A stretch of 64,000 nt of DNA from NCBI RefSeq assembly GCF_001953305.1, contig NZ_MTFE01000010.1, forward strand, positions 114,075 to 178,074, given 5' to 3'. Made by a program: the position numbers and the translations under genes. The first letter of the stretch is position 1; each line of letters starts with the position of its first letter. Shown one piece after another: positions 38,401-46,279 of the stretch. The notes beneath the pieces are model-generated. The model saw only the letters and a list, made by a program, of their open reading frames with translations. It made no database searches and was not told the DNA's origin. The DNA is from Cnuella takakiae (GTDB taxonomy: Bacteria > Bacteroidota > Bacteroidia > Chitinophagales > Chitinophagaceae).

Positions 38401-39000
38401 TACCTGCAACGCATCGACGCTTCGGCACAAAGGATGACCAGCCTTATCAAAAGCATTCTTGATTTTTCTTCCCTGCGGTCCAGCCTACCAGCAACAGCCT
38501 GCAACCTCGATTTGGTATTGCAAAATGTATTGCAGGAACTGAGCTGGTACCTGGAGCAGGAAGGCGCAATGGTTACCGTGCACAACCTGCCGGAGGTATT
38601 GGCCATACAGCATGAAGTAAAGCAGTTGTTTTACAACCTGATTGCCAATTCCCTGAAATTTCGCAAGCAGGCAGCCAGTCCACATATAACCATCACCGCA
38701 TCGGAATTATCCGAGGCGCAGGCCGCAGCTTTATCGCTGCCCTTGACCTATCAGCAATATGCACACATACAGGTAACTGACAATGGCATTGGGTTTCATC
38801 CGCAGTATGCCGAAAAAATATTTGAAATATTCCAGCGGCTTCACAACCGCAGCACTTATGATGGTGCGGGCATCGGCCTGGCCCTTTGCCGCAAAATAGC
38901 CATCAGATCGGGCGGTCATATTTGGGCAGAAGGAACTGATTTGGAAGGAGCCGTGTTTCATGTGGTGCTGCCCCTTGCATTGCAAGTGGAAAGAGGATAA
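35440..39000 (+). CDS. Multi-PAS sensor histidine kinase
   Basis: This 1186-residue protein without membrane segments contains about seven PAS/PAC units in a row. Recurrent signatures are FEASPDCLKILDLDG, FEQSPDCLKLLDLEG, HRVVAPDGAVRWLSVRKQ and EQWYTYTGLDKTGSLG. The PAS units are followed by a glutamine-rich coiled coil and a transmitter with VASHDLQEPVRKIL (His957), ending in HATPase_c (VTDNGIGFHPQYAEKIFEIF, GAGIGLALC). No receiver domain or adjacent response regulator is present, so it is an orphan kinase. PAS units 2 and 3 are very similar to each other, suggesting an internal duplication. The transmitter resembles that of the phytochrome at the start of the window. Ligands cannot be read. 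Confidence 0.9.
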   Translation: MKPISGQPLHTHQGSSIAFGEQVLYTIMDEALQPQLLLSPANSILYPNQAFCSLAGCTTQEAIGQELATFQQGMWQELTPAGGTPRQITIQHQTYLISLRAIPGTGDGKDLVLVSLVAQQSQPAPINDAARAQKMASSLFEASPDCLKILDLDGCLLDMNTCGRALMEVDDFNQLYGSYWPGLWGSHQQQAQEAVNKARKGGISRFSAPCATVKGTLKYWDVLVTPVFGADGTVLQLIASSRDITKEQATRTALHRTEELAKSLFEQSPDCLKLLDLEGKLIALNASGRNLLESNGVGQELQWVDMWQGGDKPTVLAAMQTAARGGISHFTAPCTLPSGQEFWWEVMLTPVRNEKGTVYQMIAACRDITSRKALEQQLANSALQKELALQAASLGTWSFDFGSDEMGLDERARELFGVQPGQKLSHSELFALVHPDDRPHLQQVIATDIQTKNAVSHVEYRLHPDTGTNKWVHVCRRLFFDEHGNPVHCVGLFQDITQQKETELRLRKINQTLQLGIQVGKLAIAEVDYITGQVSLSPEAASLYGFAAGTRQVSREQVHASFHTADKDRIFRMMRACLDPAGPGFMDLEHRVVAPDGAVRWLSVRKQVFFDTGSAQARPQYAIIAAQDITAQKEAANRIQESEARFKAIFNGAPVAIWEEDFSKGMQLLEELKEKGVLNFGHYCSQHPEVIPAFLSKLEVHDVNEAAVQLFGATSKADLIGRLDQTFLPDSLEVFTQELIALASKQAYYKGEARMQTLQGQPIWVLLSVRFPQGTDFSSVLVTMTDITVQKKLEAEVGAHAGRIQQILDALPQKAWISNPDGAMEYFSEQWYTYTGLDKTGSLGLAWQGAIHPQDLPKLTGTFAQARATQESWEMQLRLRNYAGSYRWHLARAMVLKSGGGAISSWVGTSTDIHDQRTAADLLEQAVAERTQALQTANKALQQTNKELEEFLYVASHDLQEPVRKILTFSNLLQERGQGFLTPQLVNYLQRIDASAQRMTSLIKSILDFSSLRSSLPATACNLDLVLQNVLQELSWYLEQEGAMVTVHNLPEVLAIQHEVKQLFYNLIANSLKFRKQAASPHITITASELSEAQAAALSLPLTYQQYAHIQVTDNGIGFHPQYAEKIFEIFQRLHNRSTYDGAGIGLALCRKIAIRSGGHIWAEGTDLEGAVFHVVLPLALQVERG

Positions 39001-39168
39001 ACATCGCAACGGCACTGCACCGGAATTGCTGGCGTAAGCTTGCAAAGCCTACCACCAACGTATCCCAGCTGACAGCTCTATCAAACTATTGTAGTGTGCC
39101 GTTTGAAATGGCAGTTGGAATTACGCCGGTTATGCTACCGGCATTATTTAATAAAAACCTAAAGACAG

Positions 39169-39504
39169 CTATTCTCCAAGCGAAAAAATGCGCTCCATCA
39201 AGCGCCATTTTTCGCCTTCTTTTCCACCCGGAATAGCTTGCTGGTAACGCCACATCAGCTGCTCCCACTCCTGTACTTTGGCATTGGCTGTATCGGCTGC
39301 TGCTTTGGCTTCAAAACTAAAACCATCGGATACTTCCATGATCATGAACAGGCGGTTGGCAAGGCGATAAATCTCCATATTCCGGATACCGGCACTACGG
39401 ATACTTTTGAGTATCTCTGGCCACACCGCCCGGTGGTAGGCTTCATATTCCGCAATCAATGCAGGATCGTCGTAGAGGTCGAGTGCAAGCGCATATCTTT
39501 TCAT
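39169..39504 (-). CDS. L-fucose/L-rhamnose mutarotase (RhaM/YiiL family)
   Basis: This 111-residue protein interconverts the alpha and beta anomers of a 6-deoxyhexose. Family signatures are MKRYALALDLYDDPALIAEYEAYH, with the likely catalytic His, followed by WPEILKSIRSAGIRNMEIY. The start is the ATG at 39504; six upstream codons are in frame but not needed. It is the last gene of the fucose operon, so L-fucose is the more likely substrate although the family is named for rhamnose. Confidence 0.85.
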   Translation of the reverse strand: MKRYALALDLYDDPALIAEYEAYHRAVWPEILKSIRSAGIRNMEIYRLANRLFMIMEVSDGFSFEAKAAADTANAKVQEWEQLMWRYQQAIPGGKEGEKWRLMERIFSLGE

Positions 39505-39572
39505 CAGGCAAAATATAAGCAATGATTAAACGGGCTTTTTGCACTCATGCAAAAAGCAAAAACCGATACACC

Positions 39573-40595
39573 TCAGGGCATGTGGATCATCGCCTTGATG
39601 ACTCCCATCTCAGGTTGCAGCAGCTGGTGAAAGCTTTCTTTTACTTCACCAAACTGTAATTGGTGCGTGATATAATTGGCCGGATTAATCAAGCCTTTGC
39701 GCATGCAATCAATAACGTGTTCAAAATCGGAGCGCAGGGCATTGCGGCTGCTCATGAGGGTGCCTTCTCGTTTGTGAAACTCAGGATGACTGAACGACAC
39801 TTCGCCTTTTTGCAAACCCACCAGTACATAGCGAGCGCCATGCGCCATGTAGGCAAAGGAGCCGTTGATGGCCCGTTGGCTGCCGGTAGCATCAATCACT
39901 ACGGTGGGCATATCACCACCGGTAAGACTATGCAGTTCTGTCGTAGCATCGGCTGTAGCAGGGTTGATGGTATGCGCCACCTGCAGCTGTTCGCGGCAGA
40001 AGCGGAGGCGGTCTTCGTTGATATCCATGGCAATGACTTTGGCACCTGCAATACGAGCCAGCTCCATCGTACCCAAACCGATGGGTCCGGCACCTACCAC
40101 CAGTACCGTTTCGCCGGGCTGCAGTACAGCTCTTTGCAGGCTATGGGCGCCGATGGCCAGCGGCTCTACCAGGGCCAGTTCTTCAAAGGATAGTCCTTCG
40201 CCTTTTACCAGTGCGCTATTGGGTACCGAAAGATAGCCGCGCATGCCGCCATCTACATGCACGCCGCAAACGGCCATCTGCACACAACAGTTGGGTTTGC
40301 CACTGGTGCAGGCAATACATTTCCCGCAGTTGAAATATGGAATGATGGTAACAGCCTCGCCAGTTGCAAAGCCACTGCCCGCTTCGGTTTCGGCAATAAC
40401 AGCAGCCAGTTCATGGCCAAGGATGCGCGGGTAATTAAAATAAGGTTGCGTGCCTTCAAAAGCATGCAGGTCGGTACCGCAAATGCCAATGCGTTTGAGT
40501 TGCAGAATGCTATGTCCCGGCTTCAATTCGGGCATATCGGCATCGGCATAAGCAAAGCTGCCAGGAGTAGTACAGACAAGGGTTGTATCGGGCAT
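39573..40595 (-). CDS. Zinc-dependent medium-chain alcohol dehydrogenase
   Basis: This 340-residue NAD(P)-dependent dehydrogenase has the catalytic-zinc ligands in GICGTDLHAF and GHELAAV, the four structural-zinc cysteines in NCGKCIACTSGKPNCC, and the Rossmann motif VVGAGPIGLG. The ATG at 40595 is chosen because it starts just before the GroES-like domain; upstream frame codons are repeat-derived. It lies in the fucose operon, 68 nt before the mutarotase. It could oxidise fucose, a fucose-derived polyol or an aldehyde; the sorbitol/threonine dehydrogenase group to which it belongs is too broad to decide. Confidence 0.83.
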   Translation of the reverse strand: MPDTTLVCTTPGSFAYADADMPELKPGHSILQLKRIGICGTDLHAFEGTQPYFNYPRILGHELAAVIAETEAGSGFATGEAVTIIPYFNCGKCIACTSGKPNCCVQMAVCGVHVDGGMRGYLSVPNSALVKGEGLSFEELALVEPLAIGAHSLQRAVLQPGETVLVVGAGPIGLGTMELARIAGAKVIAMDINEDRLRFCREQLQVAHTINPATADATTELHSLTGGDMPTVVIDATGSQRAINGSFAYMAHGARYVLVGLQKGEVSFSHPEFHKREGTLMSSRNALRSDFEHVIDCMRKGLINPANYITHQLQFGEVKESFHQLLQPEMGVIKAMIHMP

Positions 40596-40662
40596 GGAGG
40601 TTTTGTTTAAGTGAGCGTGTTGAGGAGGACGTTGGATGATGGACAATGGACGATGGGGGGAA

Positions 40663-40765
40663 GACGACGGACCACGGACGACAGACGACTAGTGTACTGT
40701 GACACAGCAAAGAGCAACCATCAACAACCTGGGAAAATGTCGTCCGTCGTCCGTGGTCTGTCGTC
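40663..40765. repeat. Inverted repeat after the fucose dehydrogenase gene
   Basis: Arms 40663-40689 and 40739-40765 match at 25 of 27 positions (core GACCACGGACGAC) with a 49-nt spacer. Outer ATGGACGATGG-like segments also pair imperfectly, so the whole gap can fold. The right side ends just before the SDR stop codon at 40800. A single related arm lies at about 58889-58917. Confidence 0.75.
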
Positions 40766-40799
40766 ACCCAATGGTCCATCGCCCCTCGTCCATGGTCCG

Positions 40800-41588
40800 C
40801 TATGCATTCGCCAGCGCCCGGTCCAGGTGCACATAACCGCCATCTACATGGAGCATTTGGCCGGTGGTGTGGCTCGATACGCTGGAAAGCAGGAAGGCCA
40901 CCGCATTGGCCAGTTCGGCGCCGGTAGTCATGCGGTTTTCAAGCGGAATTTTGGCCGTGATCTCCTGTAGTTTCTCTTCGGGATTACTAAGGGTTTTGAG
41001 CCAGGTATCGTAAGCAGGTGTCATGCATTCGGCAACAACTACTGCATTGACACGAATACCATATTTCAACAACTCCACCGCCCACTCGCGGGTAAGCGCA
41101 TTGCGGCCACCGTTGGCAGCGGCATAGGCCGATGTATTGCCCTGGCCGGTTTCAGCGGTTTTGGAAGTGATGTTGACGATCGAACCTTTTGATTGCTTCA
41201 GGTAAGGCAAGGCATGGTGCGCCACCAGGTAGTAATGTACCAGGTTGCGGTGCAGGCTTTGCATAAAGCGTTCGTAGCTGCCATTTTCCAGGCCTACGCC
41301 ATCATTTACACCGGCATTGTTTACGATGCCATCGATGCGGCCCCATTGGGCAGCCACCGCCGCCACTGCCTGCGCACAGGCTTCGGGCTCGGAGAGTTCG
41401 GCGGCAAAGCCTGCAGCTTTACCACCTGCACCAACGATAGCGTCTACCACCTTTTGGTTGTCGGCTTCGTTACGGCCAACAACAGCAACAACTGCACCTT
41501 CGGCAGCGAGCCGGTGGGCAATGGCTTCGCCGATGCCTTTGGCTGCGCCGGTTACGATCACTACTTTATCGGTTAATTGCAGATCCAT
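40800..41588 (-). CDS. SDR oxidoreductase, probable L-fucose dehydrogenase
   Basis: This 262-residue short-chain dehydrogenase should oxidise L-fucose to fuconolactone, judged from its place in the operon. It has the cofactor motif TGAAKGIG (13-20), NNAG (90-93) and a catalytic Tyr155 in SAYAAANGG. The position four after Tyr, normally Lys, is Asn159. A C-terminal extension ends GGYVHLDRAL. The start is ATG 41588, placing it 10 nt after the lactonase stop, so the two are translationally close. If the Asn is real, proton relay must differ from the standard SDR mechanism, or the family has adapted to it. Confidence 0.8.
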   Translation of the reverse strand: MDLQLTDKVVIVTGAAKGIGEAIAHRLAAEGAVVAVVGRNEADNQKVVDAIVGAGGKAAGFAAELSEPEACAQAVAAVAAQWGRIDGIVNNAGVNDGVGLENGSYERFMQSLHRNLVHYYLVAHHALPYLKQSKGSIVNITSKTAETGQGNTSAYAAANGGRNALTREWAVELLKYGIRVNAVVVAECMTPAYDTWLKTLSNPEEKLQEITAKIPLENRMTTGAELANAVAFLLSSVSSHTTGQMLHVDGGYVHLDRALANA

Positions 41589-41598
41589 GTTTAAGGGA

Positions 41599-42426
41599 TT
41601 ATAAGTTGTAAAAACGGGCGGCATTACCACCCCAGAATGCTTCCTGCTCCGTTGCAGCAAAGCTTTCAAGATATCGTTGCAAAATGCCCAGCATGGCATC
41701 GTATCCTCCGGCCACGTTACATACGGGCCAGTCGGAGCCATACATCAGGCGCTGCATACCAAAAGCAGCAACAACCGTGTCGAGATAAGGCACAAAATCT
41801 TCGTAGCGCCAGGCTTTCCAATCTGCTTCGGTCACCATGCCCGATACTTTGCAGTATACATTGGGATGCTGTGCCAAAGCTTCCATATCCTGCTTCCATC
41901 CATCAAGCTTTCCGTCTTTGATCAAAGGCTTTGCGATATGATCTACAACAAAGGGCTGATCGGGGAATGCAGCTACCAGTTCGGCACTGTAGCCAAGTTG
42001 GTCGGTGAAGATCAGGATATCGTAGGTATAGCCTGCTGCACCTAATGCCGCAATACCTCTTTTGAAGGCTGGCCGCAACATCAATGCACGGTCTGCTTCG
42101 CCCTGCAACACGTGGCGAAAGCCTTTGATGAGCGGAAAGCTGCGGTAGTGCTGCAAACGCTCTTCAATGTTTTCGGCCTGCAGATCAACCCAGCCAATAA
42201 TGCCTTTGATGAAAGCATTGCCTTCAGCCAGCTGCAACAAATAATCGTTTTGTGCTTCCGACTGGTCGGCCTGCACGGCCACGCAGCCATCAAAGCCGTG
42301 TTGCGCCAAAATGGGTTGCAGGTCGGCAGGCAGGAAATCGTGTTGGATGACCTGCATCTCGTCGTTGATCCAGCTATCGCGTACCGGGTCGAAATGCCAA
42401 AAATGTTGGTGGGCGTCGATGCGCAT
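41599..42426 (-). CDS. L-fuconolactone hydrolase (amidohydrolase family)
   Basis: This 275-residue TIM-barrel hydrolase of the amidohydrolase-2 family (COG3618) has metal-site residues in IDAHQHFWHF, FVVDHIAKP and LMYGSDWPVC. In the non-phosphorylating fucose pathway this enzyme opens L-fucono-lactone to L-fuconate. It is cytoplasmic. It lies between the SDR and the fumarylacetoacetate-hydrolase-like gene, which supports this substrate over other sugar lactones. Confidence 0.85.
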   Translation of the reverse strand: MRIDAHQHFWHFDPVRDSWINDEMQVIQHDFLPADLQPILAQHGFDGCVAVQADQSEAQNDYLLQLAEGNAFIKGIIGWVDLQAENIEERLQHYRSFPLIKGFRHVLQGEADRALMLRPAFKRGIAALGAAGYTYDILIFTDQLGYSAELVAAFPDQPFVVDHIAKPLIKDGKLDGWKQDMEALAQHPNVYCKVSGMVTEADWKAWRYEDFVPYLDTVVAAFGMQRLMYGSDWPVCNVAGGYDAMLGILQRYLESFAATEQEAFWGGNAARFYNL

Positions 42427-42476
42427 CAGGAAGGTGATTAGGGATTGGGGTATTAGGTATTGGGTATTGGGTATTT

Positions 42477-42566
42477 GTGATTAGTGATTGGTGATTGCGC
42501 AGTTGAGCAGGAGAAAGCGATATAACCTGAATTCCGAACTATAATTAATCACCACTCACTAATCAC
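42477..42566. repeat. ATTAGTGATT-type inverted repeat
   Basis: GTGATTAGTGATTGGTGATT at 42477-42496 pairs with 42547-42566 at 19 of 20 positions. The flanks (42431-42476 and 42567-42586) are further degenerate copies of the same short unit, and the right flank runs up to the stop codon of the next gene at 42587. Confidence 0.75.
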
Positions 42567-42586
42567 CATTCACCATTCACTATTCA

Positions 42587-43441
42587 CTATTGACCATACG
42601 CCACCACCTGCTGCCTGCTGGTGCCGAGGCCATCGATGCCCAGTTCCACTACGTCGCCGGGCTTGAGGTAAACCTGCGGGTTCATACCAAGGCCCACGCC
42701 TGCAGGGGTGCCGGTAGAGATCACATCGCCGGGAAGCAGGGTCATAAACTGGCTTACATAAGAAATGATATGCGGAATATTGAAAACCAGGTTGGCCGTG
42801 TTGCCGTCCTGCATTTTTTCACCGTTAAGGGTTAGCCACAAACGCAGGTTGTGTACATCGGCTACTTCATCTTTGGTAGCCAACCAGGGACCTAAAGGCG
42901 CAAAAGTATCACAGCCCTTGCCCTTGTCCCAGGTGCCCTGGCGCTCAAGCTGGAAGGCACGTTCGCTCAGGTCGTTGTGGAGGCAGTAACCGGCTATATA
43001 TTCCATGGCTTCGGCTTCTTCTACGTAAGATGCACGTTTGCCGATCACAACAGCCAGTTCTACTTCCCAATCCGTTTTTTCAGAGTTCCTTGGAATAACG
43101 GTATCATCGTTGGGACCGCAAAGCGCCGTTGTGGCTTTCATAAACACCACCGGCTCGGAGGGTAAGGTGGCGCCGGTTTCCTTGGCGTGATCGGTGTAGT
43201 TGAGACCAATACACACGATCTTGGAAGGGCGCGCAATGGGCGCACCCAAACGAACCTCCTTTCCTACGGGCTGCAAACTTTCTTTGTTAGCTGCTACTAC
43301 ATCAGCCAGCTGCTCGATTCCGCTACCGGCAAAGAAGGCTTCATCATAATCGGCAACAAAAGGGGAAACATCATAATACTGTTCGTCCAGAACAACTCCC
43401 GGTTTCTCGGCGCCGGGTGCACCAAAGCGAATCAATTTCAT
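42587..43441 (-). CDS. 2,4-diketo-3-deoxy-L-fuconate hydrolase (FAH family)
   Basis: This 284-residue fumarylacetoacetate-hydrolase-family protein has the metal ligands in TDWEVELAVVIGKRA (two Glu) and YCLHNDLSERAFQ (Asp), and the active-site GLNYTDHAKETG. In the fucose pathway known from Xanthomonas, a member of this family cleaves the C-C bond of the diketo acid to pyruvate and L-lactate. The length is normal and no signal peptide is present. The neighbours on both sides are fucose-pathway enzymes, which makes that assignment better than a generic acylpyruvase. Confidence 0.87.
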   Translation of the reverse strand: MKLIRFGAPGAEKPGVVLDEQYYDVSPFVADYDEAFFAGSGIEQLADVVAANKESLQPVGKEVRLGAPIARPSKIVCIGLNYTDHAKETGATLPSEPVVFMKATTALCGPNDDTVIPRNSEKTDWEVELAVVIGKRASYVEEAEAMEYIAGYCLHNDLSERAFQLERQGTWDKGKGCDTFAPLGPWLATKDEVADVHNLRLWLTLNGEKMQDGNTANLVFNIPHIISYVSQFMTLLPGDVISTGTPAGVGLGMNPQVYLKPGDVVELGIDGLGTSRQQVVAYGQ

Positions 43442-43702
43442 AAAGAGTGGGCTATTAGGTTTTAGCTATTGGCTGTTGGCTATAAGCAAACAGATACAAG
43501 CTTTGAGTTGTTGCTTATTTATTAGTTAATTAAGATGCTTGAATTAGATGAAGATGCCGATCTCGCCTGAGGCGAGACGGGATGACAACCTACAATACTG
43601 AATCATTTCTCTGTTACCGGGAGCCTGTCATGCCGAACTTGTTTCGGCATCCCCTACGCTAAATAATCATTATCCATTCATTATTGCTTGCACCATAATT
43701 CA
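43442..43702. repeat. Gap with TGTCATGCCGAA element and small hairpin
   Basis: 43625-43654 is a 30-nt element starting CTGTCATGCCGAACTTG, itself palindromic at its ends (ATGCCGAA/TTCGGCAT). An exact inverted copy lies at 60872-60901. Upstream, TCTCGCC (43561-43567) pairs with 43571-43577. No gene is present. Confidence 0.8.
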
Positions 43703-44467
43703 TCAACTATTCAACCGCAAAAAGCCACCATCAATTGGGTAATCGCTGCCTGTGATGAATGAAGCTTCATCGGAGCAGAGGTAAAGCGCCAGTGCCGCAA
43801 TTTCATCCGGTTTTGCCATACGGCCAATGGGCTGCGACTTGCTTAATTTTTCCATCATCTCGGCTTCCTTGCCGGGATAGTTCTTTGCCAGAAATCCATC
43901 CACAAAAGGCGTATGCACCCTTGCCGGTGAAATACAGTTGCAACGAATGCCATCGCCGATATAATCTTTGGCAACAGAGAAGGTCATCGACATCACGGCG
44001 CCCTTGCTCATACTATAAGCAAAGCGGTCGTTGAGGCCTAAAGTGCTGGCAATGGATGCCAGGTTGAGGATGACGCCGCCGCCCTGCGCCTGCATGATGG
44101 GCAGCACAGCGTACAGGCTGTTGTACACGCCCTTTACATTTACCTGGAACACTTTGTCGAAATCGGCTTCAGTTGTAGTGTGCGCCTTGCCAATATGCGA
44201 TATACCTGCGCTGTTTACCAGTATATCGATTTGGCCGATGGCTGCAAAAACATCAGCTACCGCCTGTTGGTTGGTCACATCACATTCATGGAAAACGGCT
44301 TTGCCACCTGCGGCCTCTATTTCCTGTACCGTTGCGGCACCCTGTTCTGCGTTGCGATCCACTACCAGCACATGGGCGCCTTGTTTGCCAAAGAGCAGCG
44401 CAGTGGCTTTGCCGATACCGCTTCCGGAGCCTGTTATTACTGCTGTTTTATTGTTTAGTTGAAACAT
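43703..44467 (-). CDS. SDR oxidoreductase, probable 2-keto-3-deoxy-L-fuconate dehydrogenase
   Basis: This 254-residue short-chain dehydrogenase has a complete active site: TGSGSGIG cofactor loop, NSAG, Ser in LASIAST, and Tyr/Lys in FAYSMSKGAV. The start is ATG 44467 (MFQLNNKTAVITG); codons upstream are repeat-derived. In the fucose pathway a similar SDR oxidises 2-keto-3-deoxy-L-fuconate to the diketo acid that the next enzyme cleaves, and the two genes are adjacent here in that order. Confidence 0.83.
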   Translation of the reverse strand: MFQLNNKTAVITGSGSGIGKATALLFGKQGAHVLVVDRNAEQGAATVQEIEAAGGKAVFHECDVTNQQAVADVFAAIGQIDILVNSAGISHIGKAHTTTEADFDKVFQVNVKGVYNSLYAVLPIMQAQGGGVILNLASIASTLGLNDRFAYSMSKGAVMSMTFSVAKDYIGDGIRCNCISPARVHTPFVDGFLAKNYPGKEAEMMEKLSKSQPIGRMAKPDEIAALALYLCSDEASFITGSDYPIDGGFLRLNS

Positions 44468-44497
44468 GTATACACTACTGTTTTTATAACCTTTTTT

Positions 44498-44582
44498 GTA
44501 TCGCAAAGAACACAAAGAAGGCGCGAAGACCGCAAAGAATACTTTGCGCTTCTTTGCGTATCCTTAGCGCTCTTTGCGATAC
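44498..44582. repeat. CGCAAAG-type palindromic repeat
   Basis: The element begins GTATCGCAAAGA and ends with its exact complement TCTTTGCGATAC, with imperfect CGCAAAG units between. A second copy lies at 47959-48044 and a single arm at about 63404-63440. It lies 25 nt after the FucP stop codon at 44608. Confidence 0.8.
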
Positions 44583-44607
44583 TTCTTTTATAAACTTAAC
44601 GTCCTCG

Positions 44608-45888
44608 TCAATGCGTTAACACCAGCTTTTCGCTTCCTTGTGGTGCTACTGCTTTTTGCCGCAACGCAAAGAAAAGGATCACCACAAAACAAAGCAGGGG
44701 AATAATATATGCCACCTGGATATTACCACCGGTAGCGTCCGATATCCATCCCATAATCAGGGGGAAAAACGCACCACCTACAATTGACATTACGATCAGC
44801 GAAGAGGCGATCTTTCCTTCTTCACCCAGTCCCTGGATACCCAGCGCAAAGATGGTCGGGAACATGATGGACATAAAAAACGGCACGGCCATTACTGCGT
44901 ACACCGCCACCGCGCCTGGCACAAAAGAAGCCACTGCCAGCAGGGCCATGCAGATAACGGCATAGAGCGCCAGCAGCCTTTCGGGCTTCAGGTATTTCAT
45001 AAAGAAGGTACCGGTAAAGCGGCCCAGCATAAAGCCTACCATGGCAATGGAACCCCAATAGAATGCCGCGTCCTTTTCGGGCATATTCATCACATGTTTT
45101 GCAAAGCGGATAAAAAAGCTGCCCACGCACACCTGTGCGCCCACATAGAAGAACTGGGCTACCACGCCCCAACGTACCTGTGCATGCCGCAAGACGCGGA
45201 AAGAAAAACCACCTGCGCCTTTTTCTTCTTTGCCTTCGCCTTCGGGCAGCCGGGTAAAGAAAAACAACGCAGCCAGCAACAATACCAATACGGCTATAAC
45301 GAGGTAGGGCAACCGGATAGCAGAAGCTTCCGTTTGCAGGTAAGAATTGAGGGTACCCGCAGCATCCATACGGGACAGCTCCTCGGGACTGTGCTCGATA
45401 CCCGAAAGGATAAAGCGGCCACCTATGATGGGTGCGATAAAGGCACCCACACCATTGAACGATTGCGCAAAGTTGAGGCGCTGGGTTGCCGTATCCGGAT
45501 TACCGAGCTTGGTGATATAGGGGTTAGCCACCGTTTCCAAAAAAGTAGCGCCACTGGCAATGATAAAAAGCGCCACCAGGAAGAGCGTAAAGCTGCGGCT
45601 GTCGGCGGCCGGCAGGAAGAGCGCAGCGCCAATGCCATACAGGAGCAGTCCCGCCATCACGCCCTTTTTATACCCAAAGCGGTGCATGAACCAGCCGGCG
45701 GGCAGCGCCACCAGGAAATAACCCAGGTACACCGAAGAATCGATCAGCGCCGACTCCGTATCGGTAAGCTGGCAGGCCTTCTTGAGGTGCGGGATCAGGA
45801 TGGGATTGATGTTGTGCAGGAAGGCCCACAGGAAAAACAGGCTGGTGACCAGGATAAAAGGGAACAGGTATTTGTTACGTTGTTGCAT
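44608..45888 (-). CDS. fucP: L-fucose:H+ symporter (FucP-like MFS)
   Basis: This 426-residue major facilitator permease has about 12 transmembrane segments. The N-terminus KYLFPFILVTSLFFLWAFLH and the motif LPAGWFMHRFGYKKGV are typical of the FucP group. ATFLETVANPYITKLG is another strong family feature. It should import L-fucose across the inner membrane and lies at the head of the fucose catabolic genes, which supports the substrate. The neighbouring gaps on both sides hold palindromic repeats. Confidence 0.9.
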   Translation of the reverse strand: MQQRNKYLFPFILVTSLFFLWAFLHNINPILIPHLKKACQLTDTESALIDSSVYLGYFLVALPAGWFMHRFGYKKGVMAGLLLYGIGAALFLPAADSRSFTLFLVALFIIASGATFLETVANPYITKLGNPDTATQRLNFAQSFNGVGAFIAPIIGGRFILSGIEHSPEELSRMDAAGTLNSYLQTEASAIRLPYLVIAVLVLLLAALFFFTRLPEGEGKEEKGAGGFSFRVLRHAQVRWGVVAQFFYVGAQVCVGSFFIRFAKHVMNMPEKDAAFYWGSIAMVGFMLGRFTGTFFMKYLKPERLLALYAVICMALLAVASFVPGAVAVYAVMAVPFFMSIMFPTIFALGIQGLGEEGKIASSLIVMSIVGGAFFPLIMGWISDATGGNIQVAYIIPLLCFVVILFFALRQKAVAPQGSEKLVLTH

Positions 45889-46279
45889 ACGGGCAATGAA
45901 TCGTTAGAAAAATGGAATATAAGGATATGCTGGCATATGAAACCCGTTTTAGGTTGCCGGTTGCCGGTATCCTGGCCACCGGAACAATCAAACCGAAAAG
46001 GCATAGCAGGCACACAGGCAGCCTTGCGGCCGCCGTGTTTTAATGGCAGAACGGGAAAAATAAGAAAGGAGGATGGGGTAACTGTACTGCACTTACCGGT
46101 TGCAGGTTGCAGGTATTTAAATACGGGCTTTCTGCCAGTACTGAAAATTGGTGCACCCATCTCTACGGAATCATTGCATGGTTATTAGTTTAAAAATACT
46201 TGAAGCTTGAAGCTCGCAGTCCGCTCCTTGCAACTTGTAACCTGAAACTAGCAACCGGCAAATGGCAACCTGCAACCGG
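45889..46279. repeat. GGTTGCAGG-type inverted repeat region
   Basis: CCGGTTGCAGGTTGC (46096-46110) pairs perfectly with 46265-46279, and the right arm ends one base before the GH43 stop codon. Additional degenerate GGTTGCCGG and GCAACTTGTAACC units fill the gap (from about 45950). No gene is supported in these 391 nt. Related repeats occur near 52337-52490 and 54782-54830. Confidence 0.75.

Noticed and set aside
39573..40595. L-threonine or sorbitol dehydrogenase
   Set aside because: The family signatures do not separate these, and the operon points to fucose metabolism; left as zinc alcohol dehydrogenase.
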